Assembly (NCBI GenBank): GCA_033557465.1
Contig: CM066037.1
Coordinates: forward strand, 513,972,686 to 514,036,685
Source of the DNA: Ichthyophis bannanicus
Lineage: Eukaryota; Chordata; Amphibia; Gymnophiona; Ichthyophiidae
Direction of reading: 5' to 3'
DNA length: 64,000 nt
Shown piece by piece: positions 54,140-64,000 of this stretch (positions within the stretch are counted from its first letter, which is position 1; every line of letters begins with the position of its first letter). A program made the position numbers and the translations under genes. Under the pieces are notes generated by a model, which worked only from the letters and a program-made list of their open reading frames with translations, was not told the origin of the DNA and did no database searches.

Positions 54140-56147
54140 TGTTGCGCTCGAAACCTTCCTCGGCTAGGGTCTGGAGTGTGTTACAGTGCTCCTTCATATC
54201 GTTTACTGTATCTTTAACTTTGTCTCTGAAGAGGGAATTGCCCGTGCAAGGTGCATCTGCAATCCTGTCGTGGGTATCCTCACGCAGTCCCGATGCCCTT
54301 AGCCAAGCCCACCTTCTCGCGGAGATCGCTGTACCAGCCGTCCTCGACGCTGTGTCGAAAGTGTCGAAGGTTGCGCTGGCCATGTGTTTGCTGCACTCGG
54401 ACATCTCCGTGAGCGTTCTGGAGGGTGCGGCTTGAGTGTCTTTCGGTAGCGATGCGAGGAAGGCTTTAAACTCCGCCATGCATGTATCCAAGAAGAGGAC
54501 CTGTTGGAACTGGTGCGCTGCGATCTTAGCGTTGAGCATGGCCCCCAGGAAGACTTTCTTCCCGATGTCATCCAGGAGTTTGTGGTCTCTACCGGGCGGG
54601 CTGTAGGCATGGGTGCGAGAGGATTTGATCCGCTTGAGGGCCGAAGATACCACAATGGATTGATGAGATAGCTGAGGGTCAGTGAAACCAGGCACAGGTT
54701 TCACCTGATACTTTGTTTCGAGCCTTCTCGGGAAGGCTCTTCCAGAAGCTGGGGTTAGCCATATCCTCGAGTGGTTTTCACGCAGTGTCTGGTGTATGGG
54801 CAGCGCGAAGGTAGGCTTCGGGGTGGCAAGGTATTTTAGAACCTCCGGCACCGGTGCATTGTTATCAGCTGTGCCCATCAGGGACAAGGCGGAGGCTAGC
54901 TTGGTAATAAATTTGGGGTATGTTAGGTCCTCTGGAGGGGGAGGTGTTTCCTCTGCCTCCGCCTCCGTGTTGCGTTTGTCTTCAGAGGTTGATGGCTCGT
55001 TGGATGCGGCGCCCACAACCGGCTCTTCTATGTCCAGCTCTTCTGCCGTAGTGTCAGGAGAAGGCTGTACTGCGGACATCCTCTCAGGGGTGCATGTCCT
55101 GGCAGGTGGTCTTGATGTGGGTGCCTCCTGGGGGTCTAGAGGTTTTGCCCCAGAGGGTGCCGTTGAAGACGCTGGTGGAGTGGAGAGAGGTTGTCTTACC
55201 AGCTGGGACAACAGGTTCAGGATGCTAGCGATGCTTGATGCTCCACTGGATCCACTCCTGCTGTTATGCCCAGGACTGGAGGAGTTAGAGGATCTTCGCT
55301 TTGCACCTCTATGGCTGTGGTGTTTGCTGCGGCGGTGTGGAGAGCAGCGATGGCGCTTAGAGTGCTTGCTCCTGCTTCTTCTGGAAGCGCTTCTGCTGCT
55401 GCTGCTAGAGGAGCGATGGTGTCTTTTTCTCCCCCTCCTGCGGCTGTCACGGCGCGATCTGTCTCTGCCTCCGTGATGGCACGGTGTATTCTCTGCGCCG
55501 GCAGGACTCTCGGCGCCGACGTGCAGGACTTGGGGAGCAGGCAGAGGAGGGCTGCATGGACGTCCGGAGGATCGGCGCCGATGGCTGTGCTCGTTTCCGC
55601 GCCGTGTCTGGGCTTCCGGGTTTGAAATCACGCCCACTAAATGGGCGGAGCTGGAGGACTGGCAAGCCGGAGTGGAGGACCGGGGACCGCCGCCATCTTC
55701 GTTGACCGCATGGACTTGCACGGAGATGCGATGTGTCCCCGTGGCGTTGGAGTGTCCTGCGGTTGGCCTCGAAGACATCCGAGGGGAGGAAGAATCAATC
55801 TCGGCTGCACGGCTGTGGATGGAGGACGCATCGGGCGCATCCGGAGCCGGAGACATTGGTGAGCACACCGCCGGGGCGGGGGCCGCATCAGAGTTGGATG
55901 TGCAGACAGCAGGGGCAGGAGCAGCAGCATTAAGAAGAAAATTAGCAGAGGTACTTGCGATTTCGGTTAGATAATCGTTCAGAGCGTGCCATCTGGATCT
56001 CTTCGCCCTGGGGGACATTTTCCCGCAATGATCACAGTTCTCCACATTATGCTCAGTGCCCAGGCAGCGCAAGCAGGCAGTATGGGAATCGGTGTTGCTC
56101 ATTTTTCTTTTGCATTGGTGGCATTTCTTGAAACCAGGTTTCGGCAT
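53940..56147 (-). CDS. DIRS-A Gag-like protein
   Basis: A 735-codon frame, first of the three. The N-terminus has a Cys/His cluster (C9, C12, C25, C28, H33, C38, C41) that looks like a zinc-binding ribbon. The middle third is rich in Arg, Ser and His (RRSRSKHSKRHRCSPHRRSK). The C-terminal half has the conserved DIRS block FTDPQLSHQSIVVSSALKRI and KVFLGAMLNAKIAAHQFQQV, also found in decayed form in DIRS-B. The end is basic (PQKKPYYSSSKKYPYNRR) and overlaps the RT start by about 200 bases in another frame. The likely role is binding element RNA and forming particles. The start was chosen as the first ATG before the Cys cluster, near the right terminal repeat. Confidence 0.83.
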   Translation of the reverse strand: MPKPGFKKCHQCKRKMSNTDSHTACLRCLGTEHNVENCDHCGKMSPRAKRSRWHALNDYLTEIASTSANFLLNAAAPAPAVCTSNSDAAPAPAVCSPMSPAPDAPDASSIHSRAAEIDSSSPRMSSRPTAGHSNATGTHRISVQVHAVNEDGGGPRSSTPACQSSSSAHLVGVISNPEAQTRRGNEHSHRRRSSGRPCSPPLPAPQVLHVGAESPAGAENTPCHHGGRDRSRRDSRRRGRKRHHRSSSSSSRSASRRSRSKHSKRHRCSPHRRSKHHSHRGAKRRSSNSSSPGHNSRSGSSGASSIASILNLLSQLVRQPLSTPPASSTAPSGAKPLDPQEAPTSRPPARTCTPERMSAVQPSPDTTAEELDIEEPVVGAASNEPSTSEDKRNTEAEAEETPPPPEDLTYPKFITKLASALSLMGTADNNAPVPEVLKYLATPKPTFALPIHQTLRENHSRIWLTPASGRAFPRRLETKYQVKPVPGFTDPQLSHQSIVVSSALKRIKSSRTHAYSPPGRDHKLLDDIGKKVFLGAMLNAKIAAHQFQQVLFLDTCMAEFKAFLASLPKDTQAAPSRTLTEMSECSKHMASATFDTFDTASRTAGTAISARRWAWLRASGLREDTHDRIADAPCTGNSLFRDKVKDTVNDMKEHCNTLQTLAEEGFERNSGAQKSNPQKKPYYSSSKKYPYNRRWQNTRYKYTSYQGPSHQRNPQRDRKQKKPNNAPANKGGPSF

Positions 56148-56203
56148 GATTTTGGCTGATGGAAGAGAGCAGAGTCCGTCTTGCAGGCAAGGCGGAAGGA
56201 AGA

Positions 56204-56360
56204 ATACTGGCTGGGCTAGGGGGCGGGCCAGTAAGGTGGGCTACCTGGGCATGCCCAGAAAGGCTCACCTTTCTGAGCTCTAGAGAGCACTTCCGTACCT
56301 ATGGCGCCGCCCGGAGGACGTCACCATGTGTGGCTGACGCAATCCTGCTAGTCCATGGAG
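56204..56360. repeat. DIRS-A right inverted terminal repeat
   Basis: ATACTGGCTGGGCTAGGGGG to GACTAGTCCATGGAGAA-type end (observed TAGTCCATGGAGAA). It is the inverted partner of 50383-50539, with differences mainly in the last 35 bases. Confidence 0.88.
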
Positions 56361-56362
56361 AA

Positions 56363-56972
56363 TTAAAACTTTTACTGTTTATTGTTTAGGTAAGCCAGAT
56401 GTCTGCTTTAGTAGGAATGTCCTCCACTGTATCTTTGCTAGATGTACACTGACCTCGTAATTAGGATGAAAATATAGCAGAGAGGCCAAACAGTGTAAGA
56501 ATGTTTTGTCTAGCATTATGAAGATTGTTTAGTGTTTTGAGCCAGGGCTAGAGATACGTCTTAACCTTGCTTTGTTTGGCCTTGCTTTGTTTTGCTTTTG
56601 ATGAGAATGCTTCTGATATGCCTTCCACTATCTTTGCAAGCTAACTGACCTTGCAAGAGTAGCGAAATATACTGTATACTTTAGCAGAAGTATTATGTTT
56701 AGTGTTATGTCTAGTTGCTGACCCGTGGCTAGTAAGACCCAAGCAGGGGGAGCGAGTCCTGGGCCCGGTCAGAGATGTCTATTGGATGAGAGTAAGTGGG
56801 CCACCACGACCAATGAGAAGTTTTGCCTGTATTAGACTGGAGAAGAAAAGTATATAAACTGTCATTTTTCTGAGCTCTGGGCTCAGACATTTTGTATGCC
56901 AGTGCTGAGACTGTATATACAATAAAAGGGAGTTGAATCCTCGTCCATTGACTCCGGGTATTATTGGGGTTG
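56363..56972 (+). repeat. ERV 3' LTR, right part (end clipped)
   Basis: It resumes with TTAAAACTTTTACTG and matches 44797-45408 with three substitutions. It stops at TATTATTGGGGTTG, and DIRS-B gag sequence follows directly. About 19 bases present in the 5' LTR (to TATTACA) are missing. Confidence 0.9.
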
Positions 56973-59105
56973 CCTCAAGCTCTCCTGCTTTTTCTCTCCA
57001 ACCCTTACCAAATAAATTAGCCAATATTCCTTGTTCTGGAGAAAACTTATCATGTACTCATTGCTCGAGGTCCGATGCGTGGAGTCAGGCCATTCTATGG
57101 GCTCCTATACAGACTGCAGCAGCTCTGCTTGTCGATTCAAAGGTATCGAAAGCTGACCTGGACAGGAACTTGGAAGTATTTTGAGCTTGCTTGACTATAG
57201 TCATGTAAGCATCGCGTTTGTCATCTGGAAGAATAGGGGCAAAGTTTGCTAGATCCCTGGAGACATCCTTGAGGTTCATGCCCATGTAGAGGGTGTAGAT
57301 GTAATCCTAGAAACAAGCATGCATGCCTGGAAGTAGCGACGTCCAAAGGCATTGAAAGCTCTGGCATCTTTGTCAGGCGATATTGATGAATGAGTCTTAG
57401 AACTCCTGATGCGTCGCATTGCTGATTCCACAACCATTGAGTGGTGTGGTAATTGAGGCTTTTGAAAGCCCAGGCATGGCAGGACTCGGTACATAGCATC
57501 AAGGCATTTGGTAATAGGTGGCACCGTTAACAGGGTATTAGATCCTGTAGGATCTGATGCACTGGTAACGTTGATGCCTTCTTGGGGGTATCGGAGGATT
57601 TCTAATGCCTCAGCCCTCAGTTCCATTTCCAATGTTACAGTGATCAGGAGACCCACTGCCATGTCCCTAATGAAAGGACATTTCCTCTGGCAGGGACAGA
57701 TACCTCGCATGAGGAGGAGAGGGATCCTAGGGGATATCCTGGATGCCCCTGGAATCCTCTGATGTTCCCTCAGAGTCAGAAGACGACTCCAATTCAGAAA
57801 GGAAATTGAAGTATCAAAGATCTTGAGTCAAGTGGTGCGGTACCTGAACCGGGAACCAGTTGGGTACAGACAGCGGTTACCAGTTCCAAGGGAGGAATCG
57901 TAGGTAGGGGTTTCATCGATACTGATTCCAGTGGAGGAATCAGAGGAAGAGGAACCACTGATGCAGAGGCTCCTGCGCCAAGGTGGAAGCAGATGCTTGA
58001 CTGGCTGTGGCTTTTAATGCCTTTGGTACCGCAGCAGCCAGGAGTGCTGCCAAAGTCCTCTTGATAGCTAAGAAATGCTGATTGATAGAAAAAAAATGAT
58101 GCCTGGTTGGAATCGAGTGTGGGACTATGTGCCACTGTCCCAGAGTATGGTACCAGCAGCTCTCCAGAGGATGATGCCTCTGGAACATCCTGGAATCTTG
58201 GTGTGGCTTTGGAGGGCTGGTCCTCCCACTGGGGCTGTTTGGCCGGCCAGTCAGCATCAAATGTCCCTTTCGGTGCATCTCTAGAGTACAGATACTTGGG
58301 TATCAGATTTTGATGCTGAGGTCTTAGTCTTTAGTTTATGTTTGGAGTTCTTGGAGACCTGGGAACCAGCTGAAGATGCCGAGGCCGAGGCCACTGAAAT
58401 TGAGTCTGGGGCAAACTGAGTCATACTGCTTGGCCCTGTTCTGTAGGCCATGTTTGGTCATTTGCTTACACAATGAACAATTGTCTGGGCCCATACATTT
58501 TAGACACGTCATGAAAATCAGTAACTGACATAGTGCTGGAGCACTTTGAACTTTTTTTTTTTTATTAAAATTTTTGTTTGTTTATCAAATAGTCTACAAT
58601 ACAAACAAACACCTATGTCACTCTTATGCAGTGACCCAGTTTCATGGGTCCCATATTGTACTATTCATAAAATGCTGTAACATGTATGGTAATTAACAAA
58701 TCTCTACATAGTCATAATACTTCTGTTATATCTTATCTGAAATAAACTTTTTTCTATATACTGCTATTGTCCACGTGTGGTCCCATTATTTTAGCTAATG
58801 TAAAGTTTTATTACATTGATGACTTAATAGTCCCTACTTCCTATTATACTTTTACCATTTACATGGAGCTCCCTATACCTCTACTCCTCTTTCCCCCTAC
58901 TGCCCCCCCTCGCACAAACCAGACTGTGCCACCCATGTCACCACCGTTGTTCCCCTTCCCCCTCTTCCTCCCTCTAATCCACCCCTCCTAGAGCCTGAGA
59001 TAGCCTCCCCCATTCCCAGTCATGATTCTCTAATCTCTGCCTCCTGTACGTTCCATTACTATCACTTGCCTCAGCCTTGAGCCACTGATGTGTTTGTCCA
59101 TGGTG
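56973..59105 (-). pseudogene. DIRS-B gag remnant, N-terminal part
   Basis: Pieces of the old DIRS Gag. 57085-57285 reads ANFAPILPDDKRDAYMTIVK and FLSRSAFDTFESTSRAA. 57276-57710 reads CLGFQKPQLPHHSMVVESAM and RRIRSSKTHSSISP, aligned with the FTDPQLSHQSIVVSSALKRI block of DIRS-A. Near 58450-58540 the Cys cluster survives across a frameshift (MSVTDFHDV, then LKCMGPDNCSLCKQM). A poly(A)-tailed insertion (58551-59078) splits the extreme N-terminus. MDKHISGSRLR near 59070-59100 may be the original start. Several stops make it non-coding. Confidence 0.75.
58551..59078 (-). mobile_element. Poly(A)-tailed retroposed insert in DIRS-B gag
   Basis: Read on the minus strand it ends with AATAAA followed directly by a run of 12 or more A. 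DIRS Gag sequence flanks it on both sides. The body of about 500 bases has no motif I recognise, so it could be an L1-type 3' end, a SINE or a processed transcript. CTTTGAAC on the left and CCTTGAGC on the right may be a decayed target duplication. Confidence 0.5.
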
Positions 59106-59335
59106 ACAAAGAGGGAAAAAATGTAGGCAGAGGCTTAAGGCCTCAAAGAAAAGGAAAAATAATTAAACTGAAGAAAAAAATAAGAAAAGAAAAAAACCCC
59201 TAATATCAGGACCAGGCATCGACGGAAAGGCAGAGCACAGATACCAAAAAAGAAATACAATTTTTTCGGCGGTGACAGGAAAGGTGCTTCCTGCTGGATC
59301 TGTGGAAAATGAAGAGCTGAGGAGAGGACTTGGGA

Positions 59336-59480
59336 AGGCAGGAAGGCAGTCATGCAGGCGCACTGGAGTGCTCCCAAAGGCTTTCCTATTGGACACTGGT
59401 GAGCATTCCTGCGCAGTCTGTCAGTGCCGACAATCCCCATATGTGAAAACTGCATGCCTGCTTGTTCCTGGAGATATGGT
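59336..59480. repeat. DIRS-B right terminal repeat
   Basis: GGAAGGCAGTCATGCAGGCG, then AGTGCTCCCAAAGGCTTTCC and CATATGTGAAAACTGCATGC. It is the inverted partner of the left end (41045-41140) and of the right half of the internal complementary region. Confidence 0.75.
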
Positions 59481-62299
59481 ACAACACCCATAGTTTTACT
59501 CAAGTTGGACAATGTCCATTTTCACAGATAAAGCATTATTTGACTCCCAGAAATGTCTTTGAGGAATTGCTCTCTGCTGTCTCCTTTGGTTGCTAACATG
59601 AGGGCACCTGGAGCACAAGGAGAAGGGGGATTTGCCTATGTCGAGGAAGAAAAAATTGAACTATGGGTTTAAAGAGGAGGATCATACTGTATGGGACGAG
59701 CAGAGAAGCAGGTCACACAAGTGGAATGAGGTGGGAGAAACCAGGGGGAGGAAGAGGAAATGACAAGGCCATGGATGGGTTGTGTTAAGAAAGGGATAGC
59801 TGGGGAACATGAAAACAGAGAGGAACTTGAGCCAGAATGCGTGGACCACGTGAGTACTTGATTTGCACCAGAAGGAGAATGATTTTGGAATATGGAGCCA
59901 AGGAACCCCTTCTATGTATCACAGCACACCTGGATGTAGGCACTGACAACATAGGCAATTGCCTAGAGCACAAAATTGTGAAGGTGTCAAATGCTCAGGC
60001 TAATGAGGGGTCTGTTCCTGGTTATTTTTAGGACCATGTCTGTATGTTGCTCTTTTGTGGCACTATGACCTTCCTTTGTCCTCTTCTTGCTCTCTAATCT
60101 GTCCTAGTCTTACTCCCCCCCCCCCTCCTTTTACTTTCTGGGATCTGCTTTCCGATTTTGTCTATGGACTCTGTATCCTGGGTGCACAGAGAGTAAGCAG
60201 GGTCTGAGGGATTCATTCCCCTGGAACGGAGATGAAGAATCAGCCCATGTTTACAAGATCTCGCTTCTAATAGTCCTCTGGGGTTTCCGCTTGTAGCCTA
60301 TAATTGAATGGCATACACATCTATGGGCAACAATGAGGCCCATCAGGCAGGACTCGCCTTCAATTTCTCTCTGAGATTATATCTACAGCATAATGAGAAG
60401 CTGGCAGCACAGTCATTGTATACTCTTCTTCCCATAGGTTTATTCTAATGTCCTTATATCATGGTCAAAATCAGTATGAACATGTCAATACTGGTTTTTT
60501 TTTTAAATCTGAAAACTGTTAAAATAAAACCTTTCACAAGATCAGCTCTTCAAAATGAGACATACTTGGGTAGCACAGTGGCTCATCTGGAGGAACCTTT
60601 TGAATCTCTAGATCTTCTGTTCCCTGGGTTAGCAAGCGATAGTGCACATGTGGAGCCCGATGCCGAAAGGGGCCCGTTCGGACATCCAATATCTAGATGG
60701 ACCGGATTAGACCCAAATCTGTAACTGCGGGAGCCAGACGGTCCCGCAGGTGCAGAATCAGTAGCTAGACGGGCTGATTGTGCCCTGATCACAAGGCCCT
60801 GGATGTCCATCCCACACCCAGGCTAACCCTCCCTCCTGCAGAAGCCCCAGTGCCATGGTGTCCTGTCACCATGACACCGGGATGCCATGCATGAGCTCAG
60901 GAAGGGCTGTTGCTGTCCCGCGCTTTCTTCCCCGCTGCCCTACCTTGGCAGGGGCAGCCGAGGCCGGGATCAGGCACCAGGAACCTACCTCTAGCTGTCC
61001 TGTGTCTTCAGCTGCCCTGCGTGCCCCAGTCCCTGAAATTCGTCAGACTTATTCCACCTCTGAGCTAGAAGCTCATAAGGAGGAAGCAGAAACTGTAGGT
61101 TGAAAAAACAAAATGCCAATGCTTTGCTTCCTCTGAAGACTATGGAAAGGGATTTTTCATTGCCAATGTGGGATGTGGCCGGAATATTCCAAACTGCTGC
61201 TGCTTCTAACCCAGAAATTAGAGCAAACATACTATAATTCTATTACTTTCCAGGATGGTTTTGAGCTAGTAAGTAAAACATGAATTCAATCCTTGTTAGA
61301 GTAATGGCGTGAGGCTGCTCCTACAATTACATTCAGTATGCTTAGTCCTCTCGGATCGCTGTAACAGACCGCGCTGGTGCCAGCACAGTGCTAAGCTGAT
61401 TGCTGATTTGTGCAGTCTCCTAATGCGCACTGCATTACATGAATTTGTCTTTATTAAGCCTGAATAATAGGGAAAAATAACCATCATTAAATAGAAAGCC
61501 GTTAAATCCCATCAAAGCTGTCAATTATATCATAAAGCAAAATATGCGTCGAGGCAGATGAAATTTGATTGCAGCGAACTATGTGGGGATGATGGGCAGG
61601 CACCTCTTATGGTATTTCCCCCTCCTCCACATCACCATTTTTCCCTCCTCCACTGCAATCAAAATGCTTTTTTTTTTAGCAATAACAAAGCCGGGATCAT
61701 TAAAGCCCATTGTAGAGGAGATGAAAAGAAACGTCATGTCAAGTATGTTGACATCTACAGCCCTTCTGAGATGCAAGAAGGGTAAAAAGGAAAAGTAAAT
61801 GTTTAAAGTAGTTTATAATTACACAGCCCACTCCTTTTTAACAAGTTATTGAATTGTTGCATAGGCCTCGGTTCTATAAAAGTGAAATGAGTGGTCTTGT
61901 GGTGTCCCCAAGGTCCCAATGATGCAATCATTTGAAGTGTCCTATTGAAGCAAGTGAGAAGACTTTTCATGCAATACGGTCTGCAAGAAATCAGAGGAAA
62001 TAGCATTGACCCACCAGTTTTCTATAGCAACTTACAATTTTGTGTTCAGTCTATATGATTAAAATCAAAAGCATCAGGGCCTTTTGTTCATAGCAAAACA
62101 AGTATGCAGGGAGCAAGAAGATAAGGGGAACGGAGAAATGAAAACATTTCCCCCAAGATTGCTCTGTGGATACAAATTTAGAAAATGGAGCCGCACTAAG
62201 GTTTGATACTTCCTACATGATAAATGCCAACATGAACATGTAGTAGGTGTAACACCTCTGCCTTAGCTTATGGGGGCATTTCCAGCTGATTAACACAGA
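59481..62299. other. No gene seen; right flank of the DIRS nest
   Basis: No coding or RNA gene was found. There is a C-run near 60112-60126. The piece around 59935-60000 (AGGCAATTGCCTAGAGCACA) resembles the flank of the foldback element near 12640. The remaining open frames are short and lack motifs. Confidence 0.4.
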
Positions 62300-62628
62300 G
62301 GGCCCCATATTCAGCGGCAGCAACTAACGCTGCTATAGCAGCTGGCCCCATCACTGAACATTAGACCTGGATATTCAATGCCGGGTCATAACCGCGTCCT
62401 AGTATTGACTATCCAGGTTGCCCAAATTAGCGATGACGCTAACCGGGAGGCAACGATATTCAGCCGCTGTCCGCTTAGCTTCAGCAGTGAAAATTAGGCG
62501 AGTCTTTACTGCACCTGACCTATGCTGCTGCAGTAACCGGCTCAAAATCGCCGCTGCTTGGTTATCACTGGGTGCCACCTCCAGAAAACCCCAATGCTCA
62601 CTGTGTTAGTGCTGCTGAATATCCGGGA
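62300..62628. mobile_element. Non-autonomous element with GATATTCAGC-type ends
   Basis: The left end GGGCCCCATATTCAGCGGCA and right end GTGCTGCTGAATATCCGGGA are inverted copies. Same family type as 30974-31469. No coding capacity. Confidence 0.5.
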
Positions 62629-62687
62629 CAAGAGGATTGACATGTCTAGAAGGCCTGCTAACCATATTAATCCCTTTGAATATCAGA

Positions 62688-62914
62688 TCCAGAGATTTTA
62701 TTAACTGTAGGGCAGATAACACTACACAATTAGCTCCACCTCTTGAGGTGGCGTCAATTCCTCGGCCTATCTGCTGCTTTAATAGTTAATGTCCAGTAAT
62801 GATCTCCATGTTAACCATAAGGTACCGTCCCCACCCATTCCAGGATAGGAATTCCTGAGCATGTTGTAATTCCTGCATTCAACAGCTCATATAGCTTAAT
62901 AAATAGACCCCTGA
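62688..62914. repeat. Possible small MITE
   Basis: GATTTTATTAACTGTAGGGC on the left and GCTTAATAAATAGACCCC on the right are weakly inverted. The family is not assigned. Confidence 0.3.
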
Positions 62915-63639
62915 GCTCAGCAGAAATTCCATGCTCGAGGTCCGTTTCTCTGGTCTCTTCTGAGCACCTTCTCAATGACTTCTCAGTCTAAGCAATGCAC
63001 TGGGTGTTGCTACAGATTGGGAGACAAGCCTATGAGGAATCTCAGTGATGCATTAATGAGCTTGAGATGTCATGGACTGCTGCCTGTCATCTTGACTGAG
63101 ACCGCTTAATCCATTAACGGAAGCTTTTTTTTTTTTTCACAAAATCAGTCTAATTTTACACTTCACAGTTTATTAAAAGCTTGCTATCTCACGCTTTTAC
63201 CATGGTATCAAGGTGGTTTATAAAAAAATAATAGTTAAAGTAAGACAAAAAGAAAAGAAGTTATGAGATGAGGATTAGAAGGAAAGGAGAAGATAACAGT
63301 ACAGCGCATGACCTGGAATTACAGCCACACTTCAACATGTTCGAAAGGACGATTCAAACTAATGGGTCTTAAAGTATTTTTCAAAATTATTTTATAGAAG
63401 ATTTGATCGTAATGTATAGAGGAAGAGAATTCTAGAGTAAGGGGACCAGTACAAAAAACACACCTGAATATTTTGTTGATTCATAATCTGTAGGAAGGGA
63501 CGACAAGTCTATTATGACCCTGAGATCAAAGTGATCTGGACAGAAAGTATGAAATGAGAGAATCAGATAGGAGGGAAGCTCTGTATAAAAAACATTTAGT
63601 GGGATCTTAGAAGGGACGTCTAGGAAAAATCTGGGATAT
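62915..63639. other. No gene seen
   Basis: A T-run lies at 63126-63139, followed by unassigned AT-rich sequence that may be a decayed retroposed repeat. No coding motif. Confidence 0.35.
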
Positions 63640-64000
63640 CTAGAGCAGAATGTCCAGAAATCGGGGTGGGGGAGTGGCAGCTGTGAAAGGGCTTCTGAAA
63701 TTGCTGTTTCCACCCCAAAAAATGAACGTTCCAGTAACAGGTTCCAAGAACAGGTCCAGCGCAGATAACAAGGCCAGGTATAAACATAGGCGTAGGCCAT
63801 TTAACAAATGTGGACTTCCCCGAATTGCATGGCTTCAAAACTGGGTACTCGGACATGCTGGCAGGGCTATCATAGAAGGGGCATGACTATGCTATGAGAC
63901 TTGCACATCCTGGCCTTCCATTTCAGATACTCAGATGTGTGGTGATAGGTTAGTAATATGTTTGGTGTATGAATTTCGCACAGGTTTCTTAAAAATGAAC
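63640..64000 (+). repeat. Dispersed repeat, copy 2
   Basis: It matches the reverse complement of 34580-34960: GGGTACTCGGACATGCTGGC, then CTTCCATTTCAGATACTCAG and TATGAATTTCGCACAGGTTT. It runs to the window edge. Class unknown. Confidence 0.45.

Larger units (their letters stand above)
50356..56362 (-). mobile_element. DIRS-A: nearly complete DIRS retrotransposon
   Basis: A roughly 6-kb minus-strand DIRS element inside the 3' LTR. It has inverted terminal repeats (50383-50539 and 56204-56360, near-identical), an internal complementary region (50613-50715), and three overlapping frames in the standard order gag, RT/RNase H, tyrosine recombinase. The LTR resumes at TTAAAAC, so integration took place at GAGAA/TTAAAA with no target duplication, as expected for recombinase-mediated insertion. 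It is the youngest layer of the nest. Confidence 0.92.
44591..56972 (+). mobile_element. Class I (gamma-type) endogenous retrovirus, internally deleted
   Basis: The provirus has two LTRs, a tRNA-Gly-like primer-binding site, a gag stub, two pol remnants, a long open env and a polypurine tract. Its 3' LTR is split by DIRS-A at 50356-56362. The LTRs differ at only about five bases over roughly 780, apart from one 36-bp duplication, so it inserted recently compared with the DIRS-B around it. No target duplication is seen, and the right LTR lacks its last 19 or so bases. Without DIRS-A the provirus is about 6.4 kb, shorter than a complete one because of the gag-pol deletions. Confidence 0.9.
40978..59480 (-). 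mobile_element. DIRS-B: old DIRS retrotransposon split by the ERV
   Basis: This outer element is a tyrosine-recombinase (DIRS) retrotransposon on the minus strand. Pieces at 40978-44590 and 56973-59480 read as one element: gag on the right, then RT, RNase H and recombinase on the left. The ends form inverted terminal repeats; the left AGGAAAGCCTTAGGGAGCAC answers the right GTGCTCCCAAAGGCTTTCCT. An internal complementary region lies near 41215-41310. Frames are broken by many stops and indels. It holds the provirus, DIRS-A, a 98-bp ERV patch and a poly(A)-tailed insert. Confidence 0.87.

Noticed and set aside
54796..55476. 226-codon plus-strand frame (and others at 50940-51966 and 55266-55974)
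   Set aside because: These lie antisense to the DIRS-A gag and recombinase genes. Their Ser/Leu/Arg-rich composition mirrors the opposite strand, and they have no family motif.
1..64000. CRISPR arrays, bacterial operons, rRNA genes or host exons
   Set aside because: No spaced direct repeats, Shine-Dalgarno-type gene clusters or rRNA signatures. All long frames resolve to mobile elements, and codon structure outside them is absent.

Overview
The window looks like intergenic DNA from a vertebrate. It is packed with CR1 and L2 LINEs, MIR-like tRNA SINEs, hAT-like and other terminal-inverted-repeat elements, two DIRS (tyrosine-recombinase) retrotransposons and a class I (gamma-type) endogenous retrovirus (ERV). 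That mix, above all DIRS beside abundant CR1 ending in TTATGTTC repeats, fits an amphibian (a caecilian is my best guess) or a reptile such as a turtle; this is inference. I found no host protein-coding exon, rRNA or functional tRNA. Every long reading frame I could assign belongs to a mobile element.

Layout. 1-0.7 kb: no gene. 0.7-3.2 kb: decayed + strand CR1. 4.1-11.5 kb: an L2-type LINE (+) split by a minus-strand CR1, itself split by a plus-strand CR1. 11.5-26 kb: SINEs, MITE-like elements, L2 tails, an RTE fragment with a target duplication and foldback elements. 26.6-30.7 kb: a second nest, a minus CR1 interrupted by another CR1-clade LINE and by a plus-strand CR1 3' end. 31-41 kb: MITEs, a second copy of that LINE, a SINE, L2 tails and two large hairpins.

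41.0-59.5 kb is the centrepiece, a three-level nest. The outermost element is an old minus-strand DIRS (DIRS-B, about 40978-59480). A plus-strand provirus (44591-56972) sits in its gag region. The provirus has near-identical LTRs, a tRNA-Gly-like primer-binding site, a gag stub, internally deleted pol and an uninterrupted 694-codon env. A nearly complete minus-strand DIRS (DIRS-A, about 50356-56362) lies inside the provirus 3' LTR and carries gag, RT/RNase H and tyrosine-recombinase frames, inverted terminal repeats and an internal complementary region. The order of events is therefore DIRS-B, then the ERV, then DIRS-A. A 98-bp piece of the ERV integrase gene, with one mismatch, is also embedded in the RNase H/recombinase part of DIRS-B. 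59.5-64 kb: MITE-like repeats only.

These genes serve their elements, not the host. DIRS-A's three frames together encode a particle protein, a polymerase and an integrating recombinase. The ERV retains only its LTRs and env in apparently complete form, apart from a clipped 3' LTR end. All family names come from reading motifs and alignments by eye; no database search was possible.
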